The notes under the pieces are model-generated. The model made no database searches. It was not told where the DNA came from and saw nothing but the letters and a program-made list of their open reading frames with translations. The translations under genes were made by a program, and so were the position numbers. DNA of 64,000 nt from Dipteris shenzhenensis (lineage: Eukaryota > Polypodiophyta > Polypodiopsida > Gleicheniales). The stretch lies in the NCBI GenBank assembly GCA_047967505.1, contig CM106540.1. One strand, written 5' to 3'. Positions 21,076 to 32,569 of the stretch are shown in pieces (the first letter of the stretch is position 1; each line of letters begins with the position of its first letter).

Positions 21076-21849
21076 TGTAAGGGCCCGGTAGTTTCGGACT
21101 TAGTCTCCGAATGCGAGCACCTTACGTCGGACCCGTTTCCGAGTCCCAGCCTCCCTTAACGTCTCTGCTGATACAAATTCCCCTTATGCGCAGCTTGTCC
21201 CGACACGACCCCTACCCAGGCCGTCCACCGTTTTTCCCCACTTAGCTCCACGCCCCACTGGGCAAGCCCTTAGGCTTCACACACCTTGGTCTGCAGAATC
21301 AAACGGGTCTCCAAGACCCACAGGAACGTCCTCCGTGCAACGTCCTGTTCAGCCCACGTTTCTTCCCCAGTTAACGGCCGTTACGTGGGTCGGCACGTTA
21401 GACCCCTTCGGGCAATCCCAATGTCCCGGTTCGGTACCCAAACGGTTCACGGTTTATACAATGGTATGGAGAATGCAAATGGCCCTCACCGTTCCCCACT
21501 CGCTTTCACGTGCCCTCAACCCGTCCCACGTTTTGCTTTCCTGTGCGTGCGCTTCAACGTGCACCACGAGGACACAACCCACAAGATGGCATGATGACGT
21601 TACTGGCAGAGCGGTACTAGATGGAGTGCCAAACGGTCGCAAGAACGCACTTGATTGCAACAGAATATATTTACAAGCAAGAGGGAGCATAAACGGCCGC
21701 TGACGTTTTCCTCACCCAAATCAACATAGCATGAGAGAGCACTATCCTCCATATAGTAGTGGCTGGCCGCTAGGCACCGTGGGGGCTCCTACGCCCAAAA
21801 AACGTCCGAACACTCACGGCAGGTCAACCCTAAAGTTGACTTTCTTATA
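21076..21849 (-). repeat. E4 5' LTR (core 21076-21755, S 21761-21849)
   Basis: 680-bp core matching 12179-12858, and an S module with the same CGAACACTC variant as 17712-17800. Confidence 0.85.
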
Positions 21850-22072
21850 CTTAGTGCTCTCTCATGCTATGTTGATTTGGGTGAGGAAAACGTCAGCGGC
21901 CGTTTATGCTCCCTCTTGCTTGTAAATATATTCTGTTGCAATCAAGTGCGTTCTTGCGACCGTTTGGCACTCCATCTAGTAGTGGCTGGCCGCTAGGCAC
22001 CGTGGGGGCTCCTACGCCCAAAAAACGTCCGAACACTCACGGCAGGTCAACCCTAAAGTTGACTTTCTTATA
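21850..22072. repeat. Fold-back duplication: inverted LTR fragment plus extra S module
   Basis: Positions 21850-21978 are an inverted copy of the last ~130 bp of an adjacent-type LTR core (the TAGATGGAGTGCC to GAGAGCACTA segment, as at about 21619-21744). GTAGT and an extra S copy (21984-22072) follow. The extra S resembles E4's S, not E5's. This is a local inverted duplication next to the E4 insertion boundary, and it hides E4's right-hand target duplication. Confidence 0.7.
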
Positions 22073-22077
22073 GTAGT

Positions 22078-22166
22078 GGCTGGCCGCTAGGCACCGTGGG
22101 GGCTCCTTCGCCCAAAAAACGTCCGAACACTCACGGCAGGTCAACCCTAAAGTTGACTTTCTTATA
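22078..22166 (-). repeat. S module of E5 3' LTR
   Basis: 89 bp with CTCCTTCGCCC, as in E5's other S (26219-26307). Adjoins E5's polypurine tract. Confidence 0.8.
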
Positions 22167-25100
22167 CTCTCCCCGGTTCAAAGGAATCAATTAAAGGGGA
22201 AGAGTTGCCGGCTATCCGCAAAAGCCTAACCTCACCAAGATGACTTAAGTGAGTGGCCACACACACACACAAAAGCCTAACCCCGATCCGAGAACGTCTC
22301 GAATGAGTGGCCACACACGCACTAGTTTGGCATTTTACATGGGCATCAAAATTTGCCTTCTCCTCATAATGGGGGGCGAAGAATGTAAAGAATGAAATAT
22401 TTTTACAACATATTTTACAAAGAAAACGGTGCCTCACGCTTTGGCGTTTTTGAAAGGGCACCGCATATGCATATAGCTTCCGAAAAAGAAAAATTAGCCG
22501 TTTGCGAAAATTCCCCGGCCAAAATTTCCAACCCGCCAAAAAGGTAACATCGGGACATGACATTGGACCGGGCCAATGTTTCCAACCCGCAAGTAACATG
22601 AGATTAGGAGGCCCCCTTGGCCGGATTTGCCTTGGAAGCCCACGTGCGAGATGAACAAGCCAAGTATCACCTGGCCAAAATTTCCACCCCGCTTCCAACA
22701 TGATTTCGAGGGACGACGCTATGCCGGGCCAATCTTTCCACCCCGCACACAGCATCAGCTTGCCGCTTGCCACCTGTCCAAGTGAACCAATTTGCTCACC
22801 CGGCCAGAACTTCGAACCTGCCCACAGTAAAACATGCCCGAACGGCTTGATCTTTCTTTCGGCACCTGTCATCTCCATTGGCTTAGGCAATAAGCCCAAG
22901 TAACAAGGAGGAAAAGAATGCGAGCCAATACTTAGACTCGTTTTTTACTCTTCCAGTCGGATCATGACGTTAACGCACTGCTTCCATTCCTTCCATGCGT
23001 CTTGCCACGCAGACTTTGAATATTGGTGCATCACCCAAGAGATAATCTTATGTTTTGGGAGAACTGGACTTGTGCGCTTCGCCGTTTTCTTCACCCTTCG
23101 CACCACTTGTCTCCCTGACCCTCTTCTTCTCATCCTGACCTGTTCTGCACAAGTCCTTCCACCTCGTCGCGGTTTCTTCTCATCACGTTCTTCTCTTGAA
23201 CACCGCACGTTCCTGCACCTTGGACCTTCTGCTCTGCATCTTCTTCGTGCTCCACAACCTAGACCCGTTCTCCTCTTCGTTTCTTCACCTTGGTCCTTCT
23301 TGACCTCATCCTGCTCCCTTGGCCTACATCTCACCCTGCACCTATGCATCCACCTTCCACCTCTTTGACTCATCTTGGCCACTTCTTCATCCGCCGTTTC
23401 TCCTTGAAACCGTGGCCTTCTCATCCATTCCTTGGTTCTTCCCGCCGTTCTACCTTTCCTTGCCTTTCCTTCTTTCCCATCCGCCGTCTCCTCTTTTCCT
23501 TCTGCCGTTTCCGCTTCTGGCCTTAGCCTTTTCATCCATCCGCTCATCCTTCCCGCCGTTCTACCTAGCCTTGCCTTGCCTTGTTTTCCTTCCGCCGTTT
23601 CCACTTCATGGCTTGGCCGTTTCATCGTTCCACTCATCCTTCCCGCCGTTCTTCCTTGTCTTGCCTTGGGTCCTTTACCATCCGCCGTCTCCCTTTCGTC
23701 TTCCGTCGTTTCCGCTTCGCTTTCCGCCGTTTCTGCATCTTGCCTTGGCCTCATCACACGTCCTTCCATCCCCTTGGCCGTCATCACCTTCTCCTTTTCT
23801 TCTTCTTCTTCTTCGCGGTTCATCCTCTGCCCTAGGGCTTCCCTTCGGGTCACGCCTCTGCGTCTACCTAGACCTCCACCTGTCCACGTCCGTTTTCCCT
23901 TTATGTCTCTTGGTTCCACCTGATGCTCCAGCGCATCTTCTTTTCCCCTTTCCATCTCGGCATCCTTTCTGCACACGCCTCTGCATTGCCACGGGCTTCT
24001 GATCACTCGCTTGTCCTTGCCCCAGTGCCGTTCCTCTTCTTCATCCCAACTTTCCACTTGCCATTCCACTTCACCTTCCAAGCTTCCATCTTGCACCTGT
24101 TCGCCGTTTCTTATCGCTTCCGCTCCCTTTCCTCCGTTTGTGCCTTGCGCACTTTCCCGTTTCCTTCCCGCACCTTCCACGTTTTCATCGATCTCTGGCA
24201 CGCCTTGTGCGTTTTCTTGAGTTTGCATCGGGCCTACCACGTCACTGGGTCTTCGGCCTGCACCTTCCGTGCTCCTTCTCCCGACCTCCTCACCTTGAGC
24301 GTTTGTTGGATTCTTCTTTGTTACAACGGCACTGCTCTTTGTTTCCTTCGCGCCACTCAAATCTTTCGCGTGTCCCATCTCCGTTGCCATGCCTTTCACG
24401 TTCTCCTTGGTCATCCTCACGCCTTGAGCGTTTCTCTGAGTGTTCTCCGGGCCTACCACGTCACTGGGTCTTCGGCCTGCACCTTGTGTGCTCCTCGTCC
24501 CGACCTCCTCACCTTGAGCGTTTCTTTGATCTATCTTTGGTACAACGGCACTGCTCTTCCCTCGCTTTGCGCCACTCAAGTCTTTCGCGCTTCCCGTCCC
24601 TGTGACCGCGCTTCTCGCGCCTCTGGTCTCCGTTTTCGCGCTTCTCGCGCCTTGGGTCTTCACCACGCCTATAGCGTCTCGGGACTCTGCATCACCCGTT
24701 TTCCCAAACGTGACTCTTCGGTCACTGCTTCCACATCTCGCGCCTTCCGCGCCGTTTCCCACACATCTCACGGCTCCCGCGCCGTTCACTCGGGGCTTCA
24801 CACCCTGCATGCACCTCTCGGCTCCCGCGCCGTTTCCCATGCACCTCACGGCTCCTGCGCCGTTCTCTTTGCACCTCACGGCTCCTGCGCCGTTCCCTTC
24901 GTGTCTCACGGCTCCCGCGCCGTTCTCTTGGTCCATCACCTGTTTACCGGTCGTTTTCCTTGGGGCGCACCTTGCACTCCCACGACACGGTTCCGCTTCC
25001 CTGTTTCCACGTTCCATCCCTTTTGTCTCACTGGCCGCCGTTTTAGATCCTGTTCTCCTTTCTGCTTGGGCCTGCCACCATTCCTGACTCCACCTACGCC

Positions 25101-25476
25101 GTTCTTCCTCCTCCCAATCCTCATTTTCGCTTTCACTTTCCGAGCCGCTTTCCGACTCATCCGACGTTTACTCCGTTTCGCTCCCGGACTCCTCCGCATC
25201 CTCTTCCAATTCCTTCTTCACATACAATTGCATCACTAGCTTGAAGACCACCATGAACTCACGGCACCACTTGGCCGTTTTCCCCTCCATGTCATACCGC
25301 GACACGAGCCGCTGCAAGTACCCCATGTCCTTGCTCAGGAGGACGTTCACCCACTCTGGAACAGCCCTCATCACATCCACTGCGGCTTCCATTTCCGACT
25401 TCCCACTTCTCATTGCCCGTAGTATTGCATCCTTCCCTTGTGCGTAAGATTGACCTTGTCCGTCACGTGACGCCAT
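22162..25476 (-). pseudogene. Large ORF, E5 copy, broken by two nonsense codons
   Basis: Begins MASRDGQGQ at 25476 and stays in one frame throughout. A TAA at 25170-25168 in the acidic stretch follows a three-base loss plus a base change relative to other copies. A second TAA at 22947-22945 replaces the Ser codon after RLEE (TCA to TAA). The C-terminus also lacks four residues before SFEPGRV. It carries both 73-residue repeats and an extra GRTAGR unit. The undamaged middle section (25017-22945) alone is 690 codons. Not expected to make full-length protein. Confidence 0.8.
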
Positions 25477-25523
25477 ACCTCGATACAGGATCCTCCTCAA
25501 AGGCTCGCGATACCTTGAGGTTT

Positions 25524-25535
25524 GCTCTGATACCA
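25524..25535 (-). other. Primer-binding site of E5
   Basis: GCTCTGATACCA, two bases from the LTR at 25538. Confidence 0.88.
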
Positions 25536-25537
25536 AG

Positions 25538-26307
25538 TGTAAGGGCCCGGTAGTTTCGCACTTAGTCTCCGAATGCGAGCACCTTACGTCGGACCCGTTT
25601 CCGAGTCCCAGCCTCCCTTAACATCTCTGCTGATACCAAATCCCCTTATGCGCAGCTTATCCAACACGACCCCTGCCCGGGCCGTCCACCGTTTTTCCCC
25701 ACTCAGCACCACGCCCCACTGGGCAAGCCCTTAGGCTTCAACACCTTGGTCTGCAGGTTCACTCGGGTCTCCAAGACCCACAGGAACGTCCACCATGCAA
25801 CGTCCTGTTCAGCCCACTTCCTTTCACAGTTAACGGTCGTTACGTGGGTCGGCACGTTAGACCCCTTCGGGCAATCCCAATGTCCCGGTTCGGTACCCAA
25901 CGGTTCACGGTTTATACAGTGATATGGAGAATGCAAATGGCCCTCACCGTTCCCCACTCGCTTTCACGTGCCCTCAACCCGTCCCACGTTTTGCTTTCCT
26001 GTGCGTGCGCTTCAACGTGCACCACGAGGACACAACCCACAAGATGGCATGATGACGTTACTGGCAGAGCGGTACTAGATGGAGTGCCAAACGGTCGCAA
26101 GAACGCACTTGATTGCAACAGAATATATTTACAAGCAAGAGGGAGCATAAACGGCTGCTGACGTTTTCCTCACCCAAATCAACATAGCATGAGAGAGCAC
26201 TATCCTCCATATAGTAGTGGCTGGCCGCTAGGCACCATGGGGGCTCCTTCGCCCAAAAAACGTCCGAACACTCACGGAAGGTCAACCCTAAAGTTGACTT
26301 TCTTATA
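25538..26307 (-). repeat. E5 5' LTR (core 25538-26213, S 26219-26307)
   Basis: 676-bp core pairing with 11498-12173. Its S is the first unit of the five-unit array. Confidence 0.82.
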
Positions 26308-26683
26308 GTAGTGGCTGGCCGCTAGGCACCGTGGGGGCTCCTTCGCCCAAAAAACGTCCGAACACTCACGGCAGGTCAACCCTAAAGTTGACTTTCTTAT
26401 AGTAGTGGCTGGCCGCTAGGCACCGTGGGGGCTCCTTAGCCCAAAAAACGTCCGAACACTCACGGCAGGTCAACCCTAAAGTTGACTTTCTTATAGTAGT
26501 GGCTGGCCGCTAGGCACTGTGGGGGCTCCTTCGCCCAAAAAACGTCCGAACACTCACGGTAGGTCAACCCTAAAGTTGACTTTCTTATAGTAGTGGCTGG
26601 CCGCTAGGCACCGTGGGGGCTCCTTAGCCCAAAAAACGTCCGAACACTCACGGCAGGTCAACCCTAAAGTTGACTTTCTTATA
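26219..26683 (-). repeat. Five tandem S modules, 94-bp period
   Basis: Units start at 26219, 26313, 26407, 26501 and 26595. Each is 89 bp and they are separated by GTAGT. Nested insertion accounts for three: E5's 5' S, E2's 5' S and E6's 3' S. Two are surplus. Units 3 and 5 share CTCCTTAGCCC while units 1, 2 and 4 have CTCCTTCGCCC, so a two-unit (188-bp) tandem duplication is the simplest explanation. Not CRISPR: the 'spacer' is a constant 5 bp. Confidence 0.9.
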
Positions 26684-29600
26684 CTCTCCCCGGTTCAAAA
26701 GATTGATGTCCTCATCAATTAAAGGGGAAGAGTTGCCGGCTATACACAAAAGCCTAACCTCACCAAGGTGACTTAAGTGAGTGGCCACACACACACGCAA
26801 AAGCCTAACCCCGATCCGAGAACGTCTCGAATGAGTGGCCACACACGCACTCGTTTGGCCTTTTACATGGGCATCAAAATTTGCCTTCTCCTCATAACGG
26901 GGGGCAAAGAATGAAAAGAATGATATAATTTTACAACATATTTTACAAAGAAAACGGTGCCTCAAGCTTTGGCGTTTTTGAGAGGTCACCGCATCTAAGT
27001 ATAGCTTTCCAAAATGAAAAATTAGCCGTTTGCGAAAATTCCCCGGCCAAAATTTCAAACCCGCCAAAAAGGTAACATCGGGACGCGACATTGGACCGGG
27101 CCAATGTTTCCAACCCGCAAGCAACATGATATTAGAAGGAGGCCCCCTTGGCCGGATTTGCCTTGGAAGCCCACGTGCGAGATGAATAAGCCAAGCATCA
27201 CCTGGCCAAAATTTCCACCCCGCTTCCAACATGATATCGAGGGACAACGCTATGCCGGGCCAATCTTTCCACCCCGCACACAGCATCAGCTTGCCGCTTG
27301 CCACCTGTCCAAGTGAACCAATTTGCTCACCCGGCCAGAACTTCCAACCTGCCCAAAGCAAAACATGCCCGAACGGCTTGATCTTTCTTTTGGCACCTGT
27401 CATCTCCATTGGCTTAGGCAATAAGCCCAAGTAACAAGGAGGAAAAGAATGCGAGCCAATACTTAGACTCGTTTTTGACTCTTCCAGTCGGATCATTGCG
27501 TTAACGCACTGCTTCCATTCTTTCCATGCGTCTTGCCACGCCGACTTTGAATATTTGTGCATCACCCAGGAGAGAATTTTGCGTTTATGGAGAGTTTGAT
27601 TTGGGCGCTTCACCGTTCTCTTCAACCTTCGCGCCACTTCTCTTCCAGATCCTCTTCTTCTCATCCTTACCCGTTCTGCACATGTCCTTCCACCCCGTCG
27701 CGGCTTCACCTCATCACGTTCTTCTCTTGAAGACCGCACTTCCCTGCATCTTGGACCTTTAGCCCTGCATCTTCTTTGCGCTCCACAACCTAGACCCGTT
27801 CTCCTCTCCGTCTCTTCGTCTTGGTCCTTCTTGACCTCATCCTGCTCCCTTGGCCTACCTGTCACCCTGTACCTATGCATCCACCTTCCACCTCTTTGAC
27901 TAACCTTGGCCACTTCTTCATCCGCCGTTTCTCCTTGAAACCGTGGCCTTCTCATCCCTTCCTTGATCCTTCCCGCCGTTCTACCTTTCCTTTCCTTTCC
28001 TTCTTTCCCTTCCGCCGTTTCCTCTTTTCCTTCCGCCGTTTCATCTTTACCTTCCGCCGTTTCCGCTTCTGGCCTTAGCCTTTTCATCCATCCGCTCATC
28101 CTTCCCGCCGTTCTACCTTGCCTTGGCTTCCCTTTTCCATCCGCCATTTCCCTTTTGCCTTCCGCCGTTTTGGCTTCATCCTTCGCCGTTTGCGCTTCAC
28201 GCCTTGGCCTCATCACACGTCCTTCCATCCCCTTGGCCGTCATCACCTCCTCCTTTTCTTCTTCTTCTTCTTCGCGGTTCATCCTCTGCCCTAAGGCTTC
28301 CCTTCGGGTCACGCCTCTGCGTCTACCTGGACCTGCACCTGTCCACCTCCGTTTTCCCTTTATGTCTCTTGCCTCCACCCGATGCTCCGGCGCATCGTCG
28401 TTTTCCCTTTCCCTCTCGGCATCCTTTCTGCACACGCCTCTGCGTTGCCACGGGCTTCTAATCACTCGCTTGTCCTTGCCCCAGTGCCGTTCCTCTTCTT
28501 CATCCCAACTTTTCACTTGCCATTCCACTTCATCTTCCAAGCTTCCACCTTGCACCTGTTCGCCGTTTCGCATTGCTTCCGCTCCCTTTCCTCCGTTTGT
28601 GCCTTGAGCACTAGTTTCCCGTTTCCTTCCTGCACCTTCCACGTTTTCATCAGTCTCCGGCACGCCTTGTGCGTTTTTTTGACTTTGCTTCGGGCCTACC
28701 ACGTCACTGGGTCTTTGGCCTGCACCTTCCGTGCTCCTTCTCCCGACCTCCTCACCTTGAGCGTTTGTTGGATTCTTCTTTGTTACAACGGCACTGCTCT
28801 TCGTTTCCTTCGCGCCACTCAAACCTTTCGCGCGTCCCATCTCTGTTGCCGTGCCTTTCTCGTTCTCCTTGGTCATCTGCACGCCTTGAGCGTTTCTTTG
28901 AGTGTTCTCCGGGCCTACCACGTCACTGGGTCTTCGGCCTGCACCTTGTGTGCTCCTCGTCCCGACCACCTCACCTTGAGCGTTTCTTTGATGTTTCTTT
29001 GGTACAACGGCATTGCTCATCCTTTGCTTTGCGCCACTCAAGTCTTTCACGCTTCCCGTCCCTGTGACCGCGCTTCTCGCGCCTCTGGTCTCCGTTTTCG
29101 CGCTTCTCGCGCCTTGGGTCTTCACCACGCCTATAGCGTCTCGGGACTCTGCATCACCCGTTTTCCCAAACGTGACTCTTCGGTCACTGCTTCCACATCT
29201 CGCGACTTCCGCGCCGTTTCCCACACATCTCACGGCTCCCGCGCCGTTTTCTCTGGGCTTCACACCCTGCATGCACCTCTCGGCTCCCACGCCGTTTCCC
29301 ATGCACCTCACGGCTCCTACGCCGTTCTCTTTGCACCTCATGGCTCCTGCGCCGTTTCCTTCGTGTCTCATGGCTCCCGCGCCGTTCTCTTGGTCCATCA
29401 CCTGTTTACCGGTCGTTTTCCTTGGGGCGCACCTTGCACTCCCACGACACGGTTCCGCTTCCCTGTTTCCACGATCCATCCCTTTGGTCTCTCTGGCCGC
29501 CGTTTTAGATCCTGTTCTCCTTTCTGCTTGGGCCTGCCACCATTCCTGACTCCACCTGCGTCGTTCTTCCTCCTCCCAATCCTCATCTTCACTTTCACTT

Positions 29601-29941
29601 TCCGAGCCGCTTTCCGACTCATCCGACGTTTCATCCTCCGTTTCGCTCCCGGACTCCTCCGCATCATCCTCCAACTCTTTCTTCACATAGAGTTGCATCA
29701 CTAGCTTGAAGACCACCATAAACTCACGGTGCCACTTGGCCGTTTTCCCCTCCGTGTCATACCGCGACACGAGCCGCTACAAGTACCCCATGTCCTTGCT
29801 CAGGAGGACGTTCACCCACTCTGGAACGGCCCTCATCACATCCACTGCGGCTTCCATCTCTGACTTCCCACTCCTCATTGCCCGTAGAATTGCATCCTTC
29901 CCTTGTGCATATGATTGACCTTGTCCGTCACGTGACGCCAT
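26648..29941 (-). pseudogene. Large ORF, E6 copy, broken near its start
   Basis: The family start MASRDG is at 29941. A Gln codon in the conserved head became TAG (29779-29777), cutting the head. Downstream the frame is open for about 1040 codons with acidic stretch, both 73-residue repeats and four intact AGWKxWPG motifs plus one AGLKFWPG. A one-base loss near 26700 shifts the last residues into the LTR. The primer-binding site also carries a mismatch. This is consistent with E6 being the oldest copy in its stack. Confidence 0.8.
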
Positions 29942-29988
29942 ACCTCGATACAGGATCCTCCTCGAAGGCTCGCGATACCTTGAGGTTT

Positions 29989-30000
29989 ACTCTGATACCA
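29989..30000 (-). other. Primer-binding site of E6, one mismatch
   Basis: ACTCTGATACCA in place of GCTCTGATACCA. The last base of the tRNA-complementary word is changed. Confidence 0.8.
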
Positions 30001-30002
30001 AG

Positions 30003-30680
30003 TGTAAGGGCCCGGCGGTTCCGGACTTAGTCTCCGAATGCGAGCACCTTACGTCGGACCCGTTTCCGAGTCCCAGCCTCCCTTAACGTCTCTGCTGATA
30101 CCAATTCCCCTTATGCGCAGCTTAGCCCGACACGACCCCTGCCCAGGCCATCCACCGTTTTTCCCCTCTTGACACCACGCCCCACTGGGCAAGCCCTTAG
30201 GCTTCACACACCTTGGTCTGCAGAATCAAACGGGTCTCCAAGACCCACAGGAACGTCCTCCGCACAACGTCCTGTTCAGCCCACTTCCTTTCACAGTTAA
30301 CGGCCGTTACGTGGGTCGGCACGTTAGACCCCTTCGGGCAATCCCAATGTCCCGGTTCGGTACCCAACGGTTCACGGTTTATACAATGATATGGAGAATG
30401 CAAATGGCCCTCACCGTTCCCCACTCGCTTTCACGTGCCCTCAACCCGTCCCACGTTTTGCTTTCCTGTGCGTGCGCTTCAACGTGCACCACGAGGACAC
30501 AACCCACAAGATGGCATGATGACGTTACTGGCAGAGCGGTACTAGATGGAGTGCCAAACGGTCGCAAGAACACGCTTGATTGCAACAGAAAATATTTACA
30601 AGCAAGAGGGAGCATAAACGGCCGCTGACGTTTTCCTCATCCAACTCAACTTAGCATGAGAGAGCACTATCCTCCATATA
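30003..30680 (-). repeat. E6 5' LTR core (678 bp)
   Basis: Partner of 1133-1810. Its S module is at 34625-34713. Family B elements occupy the GTAGT between them (30681-30685 and 34620-34624). Confidence 0.8.
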
Positions 30681-30685
30681 GTAGT

Positions 30686-31457
30686 TGTCACGGACCAGGT
30701 CTTCGGGACTTAGAATTTTTTCTATGCAGCGGATATCTCTCGACCCGGCCCGCTGACCTCAGGCGCACCTAGGACTCACCAGCCCCAGACACACCCAGAG
30801 CTATCCGCAGCTCGTTTGCATCCCGCGACGCCTTTGCGTTTTCGGGCCAAAACGGGCCCTGGCACGTCCTGCACCTAGATGGCCGTTTCCAATCCCAACC
30901 ACGACGCGTCCTCCCCTAGACCGCCGTTCACGGATCCTCTGATCCCCACGCCCCTTTCATGGGCCACTGCTCCCCAAACGGTTCCGACTCCCCACTTGTA
31001 TCCCGGTCTCGCAGTGAAGACACACAGACTCACGGGCCTGCGCAACACCTGACCTTCCTTGGATAGCCTCCCGGTTCAAACTTCACACGGAACGCCTGCT
31101 CTGCGACGTTCCACCTTTAGCCCTTCTTGCTTGGAAAGTTACACAACGGTTCACGAATATTTACAATGGTATGAAAGGAATGGGCCGCTCACCGTTCCCC
31201 GCTCACGTTCACGTGCACTCACGCCCTTCCCACGTTTTGCTTTCCGGTGTGTGCCCACACAAGTGCACCACGAGATCACAACACGTAAAACGGCCCGAGA
31301 CGTTACTTGCAAGAAAGTACTAGAAAGAGTGCCAAACGATGGCTTGATAACGCTAGACTGCAAGAAAGAGTATTTACAAGCAACTGAGCGCACAACCGCA
31401 TCATTACGTTTTCCTGCTGGACGCAACCTCACATGCAAGGAGACCACCTTCCATATA
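30686..31457 (-). repeat. Solo LTR of family B (772 bp)
   Basis: TGTCACGG to CTTCCATATA on the plus strand, flanked by GTAGT at 30681-30685 and 31458-31462, with no internal sequence. It closely resembles 354-1127. It is followed head-to-head by a family B LTR in plus orientation. Confidence 0.85.
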
Positions 31458-31462
31458 GTAGT

Positions 31463-31956
31463 TATATGGAAGGTGGTCTCCCTGCATGTGAGGTTGCGTC
31501 CAGCAGGAAAACGTAATGATGCGGTTGTGCGCTCAGTTGCTTGTAAATACTCTTTCTTGCAGTCTAGCGTTATCAAGCCATCGTTTGGCACTCTTTCTAG
31601 TACTTTCTTGCAAGTAACGTCTCGGGCCGTTTTACGTGTTGTGATCTCGTGGTGCACTAGTGTGGGCACACACCGGAAAGCAAAACGTGGGAAGGGCGTG
31701 AGTGCACGTGAAAGCGAGTGGGGAACGGTGAGGGCCATTTGCATTCTCCATACCATTGTACAAACCGTGAACCGTTTGGGTACCGAACCGGGACATTGGG
31801 ATTGCCCGAAGGGGTCTAACGTGCCGACCCACGTAACGGCCGTTAACTGTGAAAGGAAGTGGGCTGAACAGGACGTTGCGCGGCGGACTTTCCTGTGGGT
31901 CTTGGAGACCCGAGTGAACCTGCAGACCAAGGTGTGCGAAGCCTAAGGGCTTGCCC
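31463..31956 (+). repeat. Chimeric B/A LTR fragment of B2
   Basis: Starts TATATGGAAGG as family B. It switches to the family A core near 31700-31712, around the shared word GCACGTGAA: GTGAAAGCGAGTGGGG and GAGGGCCATTTGC are family A. It breaks off at 31956 inside the family A motif CTAAGGGCTTGCCC, joining ORF sequence. Confidence 0.75.
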
Positions 31957-32569
31957 GACGGAGAGGAGAACGGATCTAGGTTGTGGAGCACAAAGAAGAT
32001 GCAGGGCAAAAGGTCCAAGGTGCAGGGAAGTGCGGCGTTCAAGAGAGGAACGTGATGAAATGAAGCCGCGACGAGGTGGAAGGACGTGCGCAGAACGTCT
32101 AAGGATGAAGCAAGAAGAAGAAGAAGAAGAAAGGGAGAAAATGATGGCGGCCAAGGGGATGGAAGGACGTGAGACGAGGCCAAGGCGTGAAGCGCAAACG
32201 GCGAAAAGTGAACCGGAAACGACGGTTGGAAAAGAGGGAAAGGCAAGGCAAGGTAGAACGGCAGGAAGGAAGAGCGGATGGATGAAAGGGCCAAGGCCAG
32301 AAGCGGAAACGGCGGAAGGAAAAGAGGAGACGGCGGATGGGAAAGAAGGAAAGGAAAGGAAAGGTAGAACGGCGGGAAGGATCAAGGAAGGGATGAGCAG
32401 GCCACGGTTTCAAGGAGAAACGACGGATGAAGAAGTGGCCAAGGTTAGTCAAAGAGGTGGAAGGTGGATGTATAGGTACAGGGTGACATGTAGGCCAAGG
32501 GAGCAGGATGAGGTCAAGAAGGACCAAGACGAAGAACCGGAACGTGGATTGGGATGCTGCAAAGGGTGA
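31957..32569 (+). pseudogene. Family A-type ORF fragment within B2
   Basis: In plus orientation it encodes the RRCRAKGPRC to CAERLRM section. It then jumps back, at the shared word AGGATGA, to the upstream KQEEEE...KGMEGR section and reads on through the GRTAGR units to KKDQDEE. It then runs out of frame at the switch into family B sequence (stop at 32567-32569). The order is scrambled compared with the intact copies. Confidence 0.7.

Larger units (their letters stand above)
12179..21849 (-). mobile_element. Family A element E4, nested in the 3' LTR of E5
   Basis: 3' LTR core 12179-12858 with S 17712-17800, internal region 17801-21075, 5' LTR 21076-21849. Both cores are 680 bp and share CTGATACAAATTCCCC and CCACGTTTCTTCCCC. 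The left GTAGT is 12174-12178. The right one is displaced by a fold-back insertion (21850-22072), with GTAGT at 22073-22077. E3 lies within its 3' LTR. Confidence 0.8.
11498..26307 (-). mobile_element. Family A element E5, nested in the 5' LTR of E2
   Basis: Parts are 3' LTR core 11498-12173 with S 22078-22166, internal region 22167-25537, and 5' LTR 25538-26307. Both cores are 676 bp and share TTTCGCACTTAG, CACTCAGCACCACG and AACGTCCACC. GTAGT lies at 11493-11497 and 26308-26312. E4 sits inside its 3' LTR. Confidence 0.8.
1816..26401 (-). mobile_element. Family A element E2, nested in the 3' LTR of E6
   Basis: Parts are 3' LTR core 1816-2492 with S 7486-7574, internal region 7575-10815, and 5' LTR core 10816-11492 with S 26313-26401. 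Both cores are 677 bp and share CGGTTTCGGACTTAGCC and CTTCAACACC. GTAGT duplications lie at 1811-1815 and 26402-26406. E1 sits in its 3' LTR and E5 in its 5' LTR. Which of the five tandem S copies belongs to E2 is inferred. Confidence 0.75.

Noticed and set aside
26219-26683. Possible CRISPR array from regularly spaced repeats
   Set aside because: The 89-bp unit is too long, the 5-bp 'spacer' is constant, and the unit is part of the LTR.
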